From Pandoraea capi (GTDB taxonomy: Bacteria; Pseudomonadota; Gammaproteobacteria; Burkholderiales; Burkholderiaceae): DNA of 64,000 bases. Each line of letters begins with the position of its first letter. The first letter of the stretch is position 1. The translations under genes were made by a program, and so were the position numbers. The stretch spans positions 496,001-560,000 of the forward strand of contig NZ_CABPRV010000001.1 in assembly GCF_902459735.1 (NCBI RefSeq). The letters are read 5' to 3'. Below the pieces are notes generated by a model, which was not told where the DNA came from, made no database searches, and saw only the letters and a list, made by a program, of their open reading frames with translations. Positions 27,560 to 36,490 of the stretch are shown in pieces.

Positions 27560-27600
27560 GCGGTCACCGCGCTGGCGGCCTGACGGTCGTCAGTGCAACC

Positions 27601-27783
27601 TTAATGCGGTGGGTGATGCCGTGGGTGGCGGATTCGCGCCCACGCATGCTCAAGACGCTTCACAGCTGGGCTATCCGGGTGACGCGTCCACCACACCCCC
27701 AGCTCCCACACCATCCCTGCGAGTACGGCGATCACCACCAGCGCGCCGATCGTGTACCAGAGCTCACCGAACGAGGTTGTCAT
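27601..27783 (-). CDS. Small single-pass membrane protein (60 aa)
   Basis: Function unknown. The start ATG 27783 has GGGAGG six bases upstream. One hydrophobic helix (LWYTIGALVVIAVLAGMVWELGVWW) is followed by a basic His/Arg/Pro-rich tail (ARIRHPRHHPPH). It lies downstream of the YeiH-type gene on the same strand, separated by a hairpin at 27804-27830. Confidence 0.6.
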   Translation of the reverse strand: MTTSFGELWYTIGALVVIAVLAGMVWELGVWWTRHPDSPAVKRLEHAWARIRHPRHHPPH

Positions 27784-27803
27784 CCTGGCCTCCCGAAAAC
27801 GCT

Positions 27804-27830
27804 TCACGGACGACAAACCGTCGTCCGTGA
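27804..27830. terminator. hairpin between the YeiH-type gene and the 60-aa gene
   Basis: Perfect 11-bp inverted repeat (27804-27814 with 27820-27830), loop AAACC. On the minus strand it is followed by AGCGTTTTCG, a weak U-tract, so it may end or attenuate the YeiH-type transcript before the small gene. A second, shorter hairpin sits at 27850-27869. Confidence 0.5.
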
Positions 27831-27898
27831 TTGCATTCTAGGTGACGAAACCCGGCTTGCCCGCCGGGTCTGCCCTAAGCCGCAGCAAGCCTGCCGGA

Positions 27899-28960
27899 TC
27901 AGAGTTGCCCCATCGTGAGTTGCACCACGAGGCTGCTCACCGACACGGCGGCCCACACGCCAAGACCAAGCAGGATCGGACGCACCCCCGTCGAGGCCAT
28001 ACGGCGCAGGTTCGACGACAGGCCGATGGCGGTCAGCGCCACGATGATCAGGAACTCGGCGGCGTCGTGAATCCACGGTTGCAGCGACGCCGGAACGAAC
28101 CCTGCCGTACGGATCCCCGAAGCGATCAGGAAGCCGAGGATGAACCACGGGAAAATACGGGCGAGGCTGAAGTTACCGGCGCCGGCGCGCTTGGCGCGGT
28201 AGGCCACGATGGCCGCGAGCGTCAGGCAGATCGGAATGATCAGCGTGGCACGGGTAAGCTTGACGATGGTGGCATAGTCGCCCGCCGCCTTGCTGTAGCT
28301 GTAACCCGCGGCCACCACCGACGACGTATCGTTGATCGCCGTACCAGCCCACATCCCGAAGCCGAGATCCGACAGGTGAAGTGCATGGCCGAGCACCGGG
28401 AAGAGCAGCACGGCGGCAATGTTGAACAGGAAGATGGTCGAGATGGCGAACGCCGTTTCGTGGTCGTCCGGCTTGACGATGGGCGTGACCGCAGCGATGG
28501 CAGACCCGCCGCAGATCGCCGTGCCCACGCCGATAAGCAGCTTGAGCTTGTCGGGCACGCCCAACAAACGCCCCAGACCCCATGCCGACAAGCCGGCAGC
28601 AGTAATCGTCACCGCCGTGACGGCGAGCGATTCGAGCCCCGTGTGAGCCACTTGCGACAGGCTCAGTCCGAAGCCGAGCGCGATGATCGACCACTGAAGC
28701 ACGTATTTCGAGGCGAACTTGATACCGGCCTCGTACCGTGCGCCCGGCGAGAACAGGTTGCGCACGAGAATGCCGAGCAGGATGCCGAACACCGGGCCGC
28801 CGACGAGCGGCATCTGACGACCCAGCAGCAGTGCAACGAAAGCGATGGCGGTCGAAAGGATCAGACCTGCCCACGGGTTGTGCTGATCGGGGACCAGCGT
28901 GTCCGGCCGACTGGCGGCAGTGGATCCGGCGGATGAAGCGGTGTGGGTTTTTGTTGTCAT
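27899..28960 (-). CDS. YeiH-family (UPF0324) putative sulfate exporter
   Basis: 353-aa inner-membrane protein with about 10-11 helices. Family stretches: GGPVFGILLGILVRN, ALGFGLSLSQVAHTG, GTAICGGSAIAAVTPIVK, and MWAGTAINDTSSVVAAGY. YeiH proteins are predicted exporters; some members are linked to sulfate or sulfonate metabolism, but direct proof is limited. The start is ATG 28960 with AAAGGAG eight bases upstream rather than the GTG at 28969. It shares an A/T-rich, palindrome-containing control region with the divergent DsbA-fold gene. Confidence 0.88.
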   Translation of the reverse strand: MTTKTHTASSAGSTAASRPDTLVPDQHNPWAGLILSTAIAFVALLLGRQMPLVGGPVFGILLGILVRNLFSPGARYEAGIKFASKYVLQWSIIALGFGLSLSQVAHTGLESLAVTAVTITAAGLSAWGLGRLLGVPDKLKLLIGVGTAICGGSAIAAVTPIVKPDDHETAFAISTIFLFNIAAVLLFPVLGHALHLSDLGFGMWAGTAINDTSSVVAAGYSYSKAAGDYATIVKLTRATLIIPICLTLAAIVAYRAKRAGAGNFSLARIFPWFILGFLIASGIRTAGFVPASLQPWIHDAAEFLIIVALTAIGLSSNLRRMASTGVRPILLGLGVWAAVSVSSLVVQLTMGQL

Positions 28961-29018
28961 TGCAGGCACTCCTTTCGAATGACTGCAAGTCTAAAAACTC
29001 CGCTTCAATAATAAAAAT

Positions 29019-29063
29019 CGTTATATCGGATACAGAATATCCATATTTCCGATATTTATAACG
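29019..29063. promoter_or_regulatory. A/T-rich inverted-repeat control region
   Basis: CGTTATATCGG (29019-29029) is matched by CCGATATTTATAACG (29049-29063) with a four-base insertion, and GGATA-cagaa-TATCC (29028-29042) sits in the centre. It is much richer in A/T than its surroundings and lies between divergent start codons, so it probably holds the yeiH-type promoter and operator. The regulator is not in sight. Confidence 0.5.
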
Positions 29064-29204
29064 ACCCGTCGTAATGCATTGATTTGTATGGTTTTCTCGC
29101 CTCCCCTACAGCGTGACGGCAGCGCCCGTTACACTGTCTCGAGCGCCAGGGCACGACACGACGCCGTGCCGATCAGACAACCAGACCAAGGAGACCGCGC
29201 CCCC

Positions 29205-29876
29205 ATGTCGCAAGCCACGTCTACCGCCGACACCCACGTTCGCCGCGCCCAGTGGTATTTCGATTTCGCTTCCCCCTTCGCGTACCTGCAATTCGAGCGC
29301 TTCGACACGCTGCCACGCACGCTGTCCGTCGAACTCAAGCCGATCGTGCTCGGCGCGATCCTCGTGCATCTACAGACGCAGGGGCCGGCGGAGACTCCGC
29401 ACAAGCGCATCTTCACCTACCGGATGGCGCAATTCCGCGCCGAGCAGGACGGCATTCCCTACAAGATGCCACCGGTGCACCCGTTCCATCCGATTCGCGT
29501 GCTCAGGCTCGCCGTCTCGCTGGGGGCGACGCATGATGTCGTGCGCACGATCTTCCGCTTCATCTGGGCGGAGGGCCGCGATGTCTCCGACGCGCAGGGG
29601 TGGGCCGACCTGAGCCAACGGCTCGGACTGTCCGCTGACGAAGCGCTCGCCCGTGCCGAAGCACCGGACGTCAAGACCGCCTTGCGCGAGAACACCGAAG
29701 CCGCGATCGCCGCAGGCGTGTTCGGCGTGCCGACGTTTGCGTATGAGGGGGAGTTGTATTGGGGCGACGATGCGACAGCGATGTTCCGTCACTGCCTCGC
29801 GCACCCCGAGTGGCTGCAATCGCCGGACGTCAAACGTCTGCAACAGGTGACGGTCGGCGTGCGACGCGAGCGCTGA
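29205..29876 (+). CDS. DsbA-fold 2-hydroxychromene-2-carboxylate isomerase family protein
   Basis: 223-aa thioredoxin-fold protein of the HCCA isomerase/kappa-GST group, which uses glutathione. N-terminal WYFDFASPFAYLQFER matches the family start (a Ser in place of a redox CxxC), and the C-terminal part has GVFGVPTFAYEGELYWGDDA. AAGGAG is 12 bases before ATG 29205, somewhat long. HCCA isomerase acts in naphthalene breakdown, but no such pathway is nearby, so the real substrate is unknown. Confidence 0.85.
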   Translation: MSQATSTADTHVRRAQWYFDFASPFAYLQFERFDTLPRTLSVELKPIVLGAILVHLQTQGPAETPHKRIFTYRMAQFRAEQDGIPYKMPPVHPFHPIRVLRLAVSLGATHDVVRTIFRFIWAEGRDVSDAQGWADLSQRLGLSADEALARAEAPDVKTALRENTEAAIAAGVFGVPTFAYEGELYWGDDATAMFRHCLAHPEWLQSPDVKRLQQVTVGVRRER

Positions 29877-29915
29877 AGCGCTCGTGCCACGTCAGGCAGG
29901 CGGGCAAATCCGGCA

Positions 29916-31382
29916 TTATTTGCCGGTGCCCAGCACCAGCGGTAACGGTACGGCCTCGGCCATGGCGGCGTAACCGGCATCGCTCGGATGGGTGCCGTCG
30001 CCGCTGTCCAGACGCGGCAGCATGCGCGTCGGCTGCGACGGATCGCGTAGCGCCGCATCGAAGTCGATGACACCGTCGAAGCCGCCATTGCCGACACTGC
30101 TACGGACCCAGCGATTGACCGCCTCGCGAACCACCTCCCGCTCGGGCGGCAATTTGCCAGGCGGAATCGTAGTGCCGAGAATGCGCACGTTGCGCGCATG
30201 GGCCGCGGCGATCAGCGACTGATATCCGGCGATCATCTCCGGCGCCGTCACGATCACATGGGGTACGTCGCAATCGAGCCCGGCGTGCGGCGGCACGTAA
30301 CCGAAATTGATGTCGTTGATGCCGATCTGCACCACGACCGTCTTCACGCCCGGCTGCTCCAGCGCGTCGCGATGAAAGCGAGCCACGAGCCGCTCGCCGT
30401 AGCAGGCGGAATCGTGCAGCAGCCGGTTGCCGCTGATGCCGAGATTGAGGACGGCCACGTCGCGTCGCCCGGCGGCGGCCAGACGCCGCGCGAGTCCATC
30501 GGGCCAGCGACGATTCGCGCCCAGCGTGCTGCGCATGCCGTCGGTAATCGAATCGCCGATGGCGACGATGGCATGCGACGGCATATCCGGCGTCACACTC
30601 AGTCCGGCCAGCCACAACGTATTCGTAAAACGCGTCGGGAAGGCCGACGCCTGCGCGTCATCAACGAAATCCCCCGCGCCGCTCAGAAACGCCGTCTGCT
30701 GGGCGATCTTGTGCCACGTCGTGGGGGTTTTCGATTCACGGGTAAAGAGGCTGATCGCCAGCGGCGTACCGGCGCGCACGGCGAACGGCACCGGATCGCT
30801 CTCGAGCGATGCGCCCGGCGCAATGCGCGCGACCGGCTGGCCGCCGAACGTCAGACGTCGCAGGCTCGCGGCATCGATGCCAGCGCCGCGCGCCGAGACC
30901 GCCAGCGTTGCACGCTCGATGACCAGCGGCTGCGTGCCGAAGGTGTTCGAGAAACGCACGCGCGCTTCGTTACCGGATAGCGTCGGGAAAATGATTTGAC
31001 GCACGGTGCGCCCGCCGGCTGCCGGGGCACGATTGAACGACGGCGCAGCGGGATGTTGTGCGACTGCCTGCGGCGCCGTCGCCCAGGCGCCGACCCGGGC
31101 GTTCCCGGCAACCGCAGACGTCGCCCCGTTCGGCGCGCCCTGTGCGAACGCCGACGATGCCGCACCGGCAACCACAGCAACGGCGCAAGCCGCGACGACA
31201 TGCGTCAGCGAGGTCAGCGTGAAGCGCGCGACGGTGCGCAGAGCAACATGCCGGGCGCGAGGCCTTTGCGGCAAGCCCTCGGTAGCGGAAAACCGCTGGA
31301 ACCGGTGGTTCAGGAACGTCGGGAACATCGAAAGCATCAGGGACAGCGGAGGCGATCCGCGAGTCGGGGCAGCAGCCGCCAT
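29916..31382 (-). CDS. Secreted SGNH/GDSL hydrolase
   Basis: 488-aa exported esterase-type protein. Residues about 50-80 (VARFTLTSLTHVVAACAVAVVAGAASSAFA) form an export signal after an unusually long N-terminus; a start at ATG 31337 would shorten it. A beta-rich domain of about 150 residues precedes the SGNH domain, which has block I IGDSITDG, block II SGNRLLHD, block III GINDINFG, and block V DGTHPSDAGY (catalytic Asp-His). The layout resembles two-domain GDSL carbohydrate or lipid esterases. The substrate is unknown. Its start is 123 nt from the stop of yfiB, same strand. Confidence 0.87.
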   Translation of the reverse strand: MAAAAPTRGSPPLSLMLSMFPTFLNHRFQRFSATEGLPQRPRARHVALRTVARFTLTSLTHVVAACAVAVVAGAASSAFAQGAPNGATSAVAGNARVGAWATAPQAVAQHPAAPSFNRAPAAGGRTVRQIIFPTLSGNEARVRFSNTFGTQPLVIERATLAVSARGAGIDAASLRRLTFGGQPVARIAPGASLESDPVPFAVRAGTPLAISLFTRESKTPTTWHKIAQQTAFLSGAGDFVDDAQASAFPTRFTNTLWLAGLSVTPDMPSHAIVAIGDSITDGMRSTLGANRRWPDGLARRLAAAGRRDVAVLNLGISGNRLLHDSACYGERLVARFHRDALEQPGVKTVVVQIGINDINFGYVPPHAGLDCDVPHVIVTAPEMIAGYQSLIAAAHARNVRILGTTIPPGKLPPEREVVREAVNRWVRSSVGNGGFDGVIDFDAALRDPSQPTRMLPRLDSGDGTHPSDAGYAAMAEAVPLPLVLGTGK

Positions 31383-31505
31383 TGTGCCTCATTGTGGCCG
31401 CTGGCAAGGGCTTACGTTGCCTTTCGGGCCATTCGCGCCGACCCGGCAGTGTTTTGCTTTATTCAGCGAAACACCGCAAGAGGCAGAAGAGACCGCCTGC
31501 AATGC

Positions 31506-32132
31506 CTAGCGCGTCGAAATGACGATGGCGACACGCCGGTTCTGCGCCCGTCCGGCCGGCGTGCCGTTATCGGCCACCGGGTTGCGCTTGCCTGCACCGA
31601 TCGTCTGAATGCCGGCCCGCTGCATGCCGGCGTCCACCAGCACGCCGGCGACGGCATCGGCACGGCGCGCGGAGAGTTGCTCGTTATAGGTGTCGCTGCC
31701 GACCGAGTCGGTGTAACCGTAGACACGCACGGCATCCAGTCCGACTTTCACGAGCGTGTGACCGATGCGCGACACGGTGTCGCGGGCCGTATCGCGCACC
31801 ACGAACTTGTCCGTGTCGAACAGTACCGTGTCCGAGAGCCCGAACTCCCAGCCTTCGTCCGTCTGCTTGAAGCCTTCGGCCTTGAGCGCGGCGATCTGCT
31901 CGGGCGTGAGGCCGTGCACCGGCGCGGTCTGGCAGCCGGCCAGCGCGCCGACGCCGAGCAGGCAGACCAGCAGGAGCATCCCGCGAACGGACGCTTTCAA
32001 TGACGTCACGGTGCGCACCAGCGTGGCGGCGAAACCTTCGAATGCTTCGAACCCTTCGTCGAGGCGGCGGGCGTGGAGGATGAAAGCGCCAGTCGAAGCG
32101 CGTTCACGTGTGTGATGAGTGCTCAAAACCAA
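31506..32132 (-). CDS. yfiB: YfiB-like OmpA/Pal-type lipoprotein
   Basis: Outer-membrane lipoprotein with a C-terminal OmpA-like peptidoglycan-binding domain (VRVYGYTDSVGSDTYNEQLSARRADAV). The lipobox LAGC follows MLLLVCLLGVGA. In the Yfi system YfiB binds YfiR and takes it away from YfiN, turning c-di-GMP synthesis on. The start is unclear: the full frame begins at a TTG (32132), while the ATG at 31979 begins exactly at the signal peptide but lacks a ribosome site. It lies 72 nt after yfiN, in the order seen in Pseudomonas (yfiR-yfiN-yfiB). Confidence 0.85.
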   Translation of the reverse strand: MVLSTHHTRERASTGAFILHARRLDEGFEAFEGFAATLVRTVTSLKASVRGMLLLVCLLGVGALAGCQTAPVHGLTPEQIAALKAEGFKQTDEGWEFGLSDTVLFDTDKFVVRDTARDTVSRIGHTLVKVGLDAVRVYGYTDSVGSDTYNEQLSARRADAVAGVLVDAGMQRAGIQTIGAGKRNPVADNGTPAGRAQNRRVAIVISTR

Positions 32133-32204
32133 TCCCCATTGCGGTGTGAAATCCGGTCGTCGTTTCTGGTTGTCGTTTGTTCAGCTTAGGTGTTGCCAGC
32201 CGCC

Positions 32205-33641
32205 TTATCTCTTGGGGCTTTCCGCAACATGCCAGGTGCCCTGGCCGGCACGCTTGGCCTGATACATTGCCGCGTCCGCCGCACGCAACAGCGCGGGCGC
32301 GTCGTCGGCATGCGTCGGGTACAACGCGATACCGATGCTCATCGAGGTGACGAGTTCGCCGCCATTGATGCCATCAGGCAGTGCGATCGGTCGTTCCATC
32401 GAGGCGAGCAGCGTCTGCGCGAGGCGCACGGCATTGGAGGTCTGACGCACGCCGCGCAGCATCACGGCAAACTCGTCGCCACCGAGACGCGCCACCAGAT
32501 CCCCCTCACGCAACGGCTGACGCAGCCGCCCCGCGATGGCCACCAGCACGGCGTCGCCGGCGTCGTGCCCGAGCCGGTCGTTGATGTCCTTGAAACGATT
32601 GCCGTCGAGATACAGGAGTGCGACGTGGGTGCCCAGCTCCCTCGCCTCTGCAAGCGCCTGCGCCAGACGCGACTCGAAGTACGCGCGGTTCGGCAGGCCC
32701 GTCAACGGATCGTGATTCGCCTGATGGGCGAGCGTAGCGTTCTGGGCGCGCAAGTGGTTCTGCCAGCCCTCGAATTCGTCGAGCAGCGCGTTGAAGTCGT
32801 CGCCCAGCTCCTTTAGCTCGGCAATCGGCGTGGCGGCCACGCGTTGATGGAACGCTCGTTCCTGACGCACCGCGTGGGCGACTTCCGCCAGCGCGCGCAG
32901 GGGTTTGACGATATCGCGGTGCATGCGCTTGGCCAGCAGGTTCGCCACCGCAAACGTCACCAGCAGACAGACAAGCACGCCGCCGACCCCGCTCATCAGA
33001 AACACGAAGAACTGGTTGCCCTGCCCCTGCACTTCGATCTGCCCGACGACATTGCCGTCGTGACGAATCGGCAGCGTCACGGGCCCCGGCATCGCGACAT
33101 CGGCGACGGTACGCTCGATCCGCGACCACGTGCCGCCGTCGGGGCGGCGCCACATGGCGAACTGGACGTTGCGCGCATCGAGCACCCGCACTTGCACCAC
33201 GTCCTCGTCGTTCGCAATCAGGGCAATGGCTTCCTGCGCAGCCACGCGATCGCCGAACACGACGGCGGCTTCGGCCGTGTAGGCAAGCGAGCGTCCGATC
33301 AGCAGCAGGTTGTTCTCGGCGTAGGCGCGCAGTGCGATCCACGCGACGATCGAGAGCGAGAGTGCCGCAAGCACCACGGCGGAGACCGCCAGACGCAGGT
33401 GCGTGCGCCGCAGCACCCGTTGCAGCGAAGGTCGGCGGCGGCGCACCGGGGGAGATGCCGCCAATGCCTCGGCGCCCTTATTGGGCGCGGCGTCGGGTCC
33501 GGTGTCAGGCGCTGCGGTCGGCGACTCATGCGCCGCCGCACCCGACGCCAGGTCGACCGCGCTGTGCGGCGGCATCAATCTGGCAACGGGCGCACCCGGT
33601 CCGTTCGGTGGGGGATGGGCTGGGGGGAATTGAGTTGTCAT
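32205..33641 (-). CDS. yfiN: YfiN/TpbB-like diguanylate cyclase
   Basis: 478-aa inner-membrane enzyme that makes c-di-GMP. Order: a long Pro-rich N-terminus (about 1-80), helix 1 (LRLAVSAVVLAALSLSIVAWIAL), a periplasmic sensor of about 110 residues, helix 2 (FFVFLMSGVGGVLVCLLVTFAVANLL), HAMP, then a GGDEF domain with an intact active site GGDEF (387-391). An RxxD inhibitory site, as in many cyclases, appears as RQPL-R-EGD just before it. The start overlaps the yfiR stop as ATGA. YfiR is expected to hold the periplasmic part inactive. The N-terminal extension is longer than in Pseudomonas TpbB. Confidence 0.9.
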   Translation of the reverse strand: MTTQFPPAHPPPNGPGAPVARLMPPHSAVDLASGAAAHESPTAAPDTGPDAAPNKGAEALAASPPVRRRRPSLQRVLRRTHLRLAVSAVVLAALSLSIVAWIALRAYAENNLLLIGRSLAYTAEAAVVFGDRVAAQEAIALIANDEDVVQVRVLDARNVQFAMWRRPDGGTWSRIERTVADVAMPGPVTLPIRHDGNVVGQIEVQGQGNQFFVFLMSGVGGVLVCLLVTFAVANLLAKRMHRDIVKPLRALAEVAHAVRQERAFHQRVAATPIAELKELGDDFNALLDEFEGWQNHLRAQNATLAHQANHDPLTGLPNRAYFESRLAQALAEARELGTHVALLYLDGNRFKDINDRLGHDAGDAVLVAIAGRLRQPLREGDLVARLGGDEFAVMLRGVRQTSNAVRLAQTLLASMERPIALPDGINGGELVTSMSIGIALYPTHADDAPALLRAADAAMYQAKRAGQGTWHVAESPKR

Positions 33642-34333
33642 GGTGTCCCCGGCTTTCGTGCCAGCTTCAGCACGTTCGGGTGGACACGTACGCCGCTGCG
33701 CGCGACGGTGTCGAGGTTGATATCGAAGGTCACCCGGTCGGCATCGACGTTCAGGCAGAACATCGTGCCGAGCGTGCAGGAGTCGTTGCGCTCGCTGATC
33801 GTTAGCACGGGGTGACCGGCGAGTGCGGCCAGGACCGCACGGCGTTCGGTGTCGCTAACCGCACCGAGATACAACGCATCGCATAACGAACCAATGGCGG
33901 GTTCTGCCGCGGACACGCGCTGCACATCGACGGGCGGCGTATTACTTGAAGGTTGCCCGGCAGGCGGTGCGAGCAGGTCGCGCGCGTAGTCGGTGTTGCC
34001 GACCACGCACAGGCGCACCTTCGCGGGCGGCGTGGGCCAGCGGGTGAAGCTGACGATACCCAGCACGACCTGTCGCACGTTGGCTTCGCGGGTACCCGCC
34101 GGCGAGGGCGCTGCGCCCGCACCGGTACTGGCGGACGTCTGCGCCATCGCGTCGCCAGGCATCAGCATGCACAACATCAGCGAACACAGCATCAGACGCG
34201 CGCGCCAATGCAGAACCGCGCGGTACGCTCGCCGCGGGCCCCGTGTCGTGCCGCTCGTCTTGATCGAGACGCTATGCAATGCCGTCTTTCCTCTTTGCTG
34301 AAATGTCCGTTCTTCGCCGGAATCAGGCCGCAT
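33638..34333 (-). CDS. yfiR: YfiR-like periplasmic repressor of the cyclase (DUF4154)
   Basis: Periplasmic protein (about 180 aa mature) of the YfiR/DUF4154 family, which binds and silences YfiN. Four cysteines fit the known pattern: LCVVGN, LCDALYLG, and the redox-sensing pair CTLGTMFC (Cys-x6-Cys). The export signal is MLCSLMLCMLMPGDAMA. The start is uncertain: ATG 34333 is the longest, but a TTG at 34279 has AGAGGA upstream and ATG 34192 begins at the signal. First gene of yfiRNB. Oxidising or reducing stress in the periplasm would be expected to change cyclase activity. Confidence 0.85.
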   Translation of the reverse strand: MRPDSGEERTFQQRGKTALHSVSIKTSGTTRGPRRAYRAVLHWRARLMLCSLMLCMLMPGDAMAQTSASTGAGAAPSPAGTREANVRQVVLGIVSFTRWPTPPAKVRLCVVGNTDYARDLLAPPAGQPSSNTPPVDVQRVSAAEPAIGSLCDALYLGAVSDTERRAVLAALAGHPVLTISERNDSCTLGTMFCLNVDADRVTFDINLDTVARSGVRVHPNVLKLARKPGTP

Positions 34334-34555
34334 GATACCGAAGGGCTCTGCGTCGAGCCAGATACAAGGCCAGATGCAGCCCCGGGTCCAGGGCCGGATG
34401 CGGCGCCGGAGCCCCGGCCCCCACGCCGGGCCACAAGTTCACAGCATGCGCGTCCCGGCACATTTTCGAAACCCCTTCCGCCCCCGCGTTTTCCCTTGCA
34501 CGAAAGGGCTTGCATCGTGGCAGAATGGCGCTCATAACCAATTGAAAATCAAAGG

Positions 34556-34582
34556 AAATCGAGCCATTCGATCGCTCGATTT
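34556..34582. promoter_or_regulatory. inverted repeat between yfiR and the EAL gene
   Basis: AAATCGAGC (34556-34564) and GCTCGATTT (34574-34582) form a perfect 9-bp inverted repeat with a 9-nt spacer, in an A/T-rich patch of the 331-base gap between the divergent yfiR and PAS-GGDEF-EAL genes. Possible operator controlling both sides, or an RNA hairpin in the EAL-gene leader. Confidence 0.5.
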
Positions 34583-34664
34583 TCGAGATAAAAATCGCGA
34601 CGCCAGGGAGGTGTTGCATGACGTTCCTGAATTCCGGCCGGACCGGCTTTCGGGAGGTGCGGAC

Positions 34665-36386
34665 GTGAACGATCCCGTGCCTCGTCGGGTGCCTGACGTA
34701 CAAGCCGAATTGAGCCGCGCCGCGCTCGATAGCGCGCCCTATGCCATGTTCGTGTGCACGGACGATGGCATGCTCGAACGCATGAACACGGCATTCACAC
34801 GCCTGACCGGTTACCAGCCGAACGACCTGCTGGGCAAGCGCAGCTTCCTGTCGCTGCTCGATCCCTCCGAACTTGCCCGCCGTCGCCTGCCGGCCCTCGC
34901 CAGCCTGTCGGCCATCGAACCAGTGCCGTACGATGACGAGTGGCACCTGCTCACCCACATCCGCAGCTGGCTGCCGGTCCGTCTTGCACTCTCGTGCGTC
35001 GAGCACGCGCGGGGCGAGCGGCGTTGGGTCGGGATCGTGCTGGATCTCTCGCAACAGGTGCAGGTGGCCTCGCGCCTGTGGTACGTCACGCATCACGACC
35101 CGGTCACCAACCTTCCCAACCAGACCTTGCTCAACGAGCGGCTGGAACTGGCGATCCACCGCTGCGCGAATCAGCGGGTCGGGTTGACGGTGATGCTCGT
35201 CGAACTCGATCACCTGCGCAAACTGCGCAGCACCTTCGGGCCGCCGACCGCCGAACTGGCCTTGCGCATCGCGGCCGAACGCCTGCGTGAAGCCAGCGGA
35301 CCGGAAGACGCGCTCGCCTGTCTCGGCGGCAGCCAGTTCGTCATCGTCACCAACGAGACCGGCGACGGCGCCCGGTTGCTCGCCGCGCGCATTCAGGCGC
35401 GGCTGGCACAGTGGGTGGACGTCGACGACAACACCGTCGCACTCGACGCGAGCATCGGCGCGGTCAGCTACCCCGATCACGGCAACACGCCGGAGACGCT
35501 GTTGCGGCGCGCCCATGTCGCGCTCGGCATCGCCAGCGCCGCCGGTGGCGGCTTGCGCTTCTTCAGCAGCGAGATGGATTCGCAGACACGGCGACGCAAC
35601 GAGCTGGAAAGCCTGTTGCGCGTAGCCGTGCACGAGCAGGCGCACTCGCAGTTGCATCTCGTCTATCAGCCGCAGGTCACGCTCTCGACCGGCGAGATCC
35701 GTAACGCGGAGGCGCTGCTTCGCTGGCGTCATCCGACGCTCGGGGCTGTCGGTCCAGCCGAGTTCGTGCCGATTGCCGAGACCTCGGGGCTGATCCTGCC
35801 GCTGGGCGAATGGGTCATGCGCACGGCCTGTCGCGAGGCGAGCCGGTTGTTGCGGCGCTGCGGCTATTTGCCGCGCGTGTCGGTGAACGTCTCGTCGCAG
35901 CAGTTCGCGCGGCAGGATGTCGTGGGGATGGTCGAGCGGGCACTGAACGTCAATGCGCTGGAGCCGCGCTATCTCGAGATCGAAATTACGGAAACGGTGC
36001 TGCTGGGCGACTCCAGCGCCGCCATCGGATGCCTGCGTTCGCTGCACGATATGGGCGTGGAGATCGCCGTGGACGACTTCGGCACCGGCTATGCCAGCCT
36101 CGCGTATCTCACGCGCTTTCCCGTGCATCGCCTGAAGATCGACCAGAGCTTCGTGCGCGACATGCTCACGCATGCGCCGAGCCATGCCATCGTGAGCGCC
36201 GTCATCGCCATGGCCCACTCGCTCGGCTTACGGGTGACGGCCGAGGGCGTAGAGACGCAGGCGCAGGCGCAGCGGCTCACCGAACTGGGCTGCGACGAGG
36301 CGCAGGGCTACTGGTTCGCCCGCCCCGTCGACGCTCAGGGCTTTTATCACATCGTTGCGCCCCTAGGCAGCGGCGCACGCCGGTGA
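34665..36386 (+). CDS. PAS-GGDEF*-EAL c-di-GMP phosphodiesterase (GGDEF site degenerate)
   Basis: 573-aa cytosolic protein. The start is GTG 34665 with GGGAGG seven bases upstream; the open frame before it is not coding. Residues about 10-125 are a PAS sensor, about 140-290 a GGDEF domain whose active site is GGSQF (221-225), so it should not make c-di-GMP but may still bind GTP. About 305-560 is an EAL domain with intact NAEALLRW (EAL 349-351), EITETVLL, DDFGTGYASL, KIDQSFVRD and TAEGVET. Expected to break down c-di-GMP, opposing the divergent YfiN cyclase. The last codons lie in the first copy of a 34-bp tandem repeat. Confidence 0.92.
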   Translation: MNDPVPRRVPDVQAELSRAALDSAPYAMFVCTDDGMLERMNTAFTRLTGYQPNDLLGKRSFLSLLDPSELARRRLPALASLSAIEPVPYDDEWHLLTHIRSWLPVRLALSCVEHARGERRWVGIVLDLSQQVQVASRLWYVTHHDPVTNLPNQTLLNERLELAIHRCANQRVGLTVMLVELDHLRKLRSTFGPPTAELALRIAAERLREASGPEDALACLGGSQFVIVTNETGDGARLLAARIQARLAQWVDVDDNTVALDASIGAVSYPDHGNTPETLLRRAHVALGIASAAGGGLRFFSSEMDSQTRRRNELESLLRVAVHEQAHSQLHLVYQPQVTLSTGEIRNAEALLRWRHPTLGAVGPAEFVPIAETSGLILPLGEWVMRTACREASRLLRRCGYLPRVSVNVSSQQFARQDVVGMVERALNVNALEPRYLEIEITETVLLGDSSAAIGCLRSLHDMGVEIAVDDFGTGYASLAYLTRFPVHRLKIDQSFVRDMLTHAPSHAIVSAVIAMAHSLGLRVTAEGVETQAQAQRLTELGCDEAQGYWFARPVDAQGFYHIVAPLGSGARR

Positions 36387-36490
36387 CATCGTTTGATCAA
36401 GCAGCGGCGCACGTCGCTGACATCGTTTGATCAAGCCGCGGCGCACGTCGCTGACGTCGTTTGATAGAGCAGCGGCGCCCCGCCGCTGAC
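36367..36490. repeat. 34-bp tandem repeat x3.6 grown from the end of the EAL gene
   Basis: Units 36367-36400, 36401-36434, 36435-36468 and a partial 36469-36490. Consensus begins GCAGCGGCGCACG and holds CTGACATCGTTTGATC. The first unit encodes the last residues and TGA of the phosphodiesterase; later copies are non-coding and carry a few substitutions. Stops recur in each copy. Confidence 0.92.

Noticed and set aside
34323-36218. 631-codon minus-strand frame opposite the PAS-GGDEF-EAL gene
   Set aside because: Antisense shadow; plus strand shows all EAL motifs in order.
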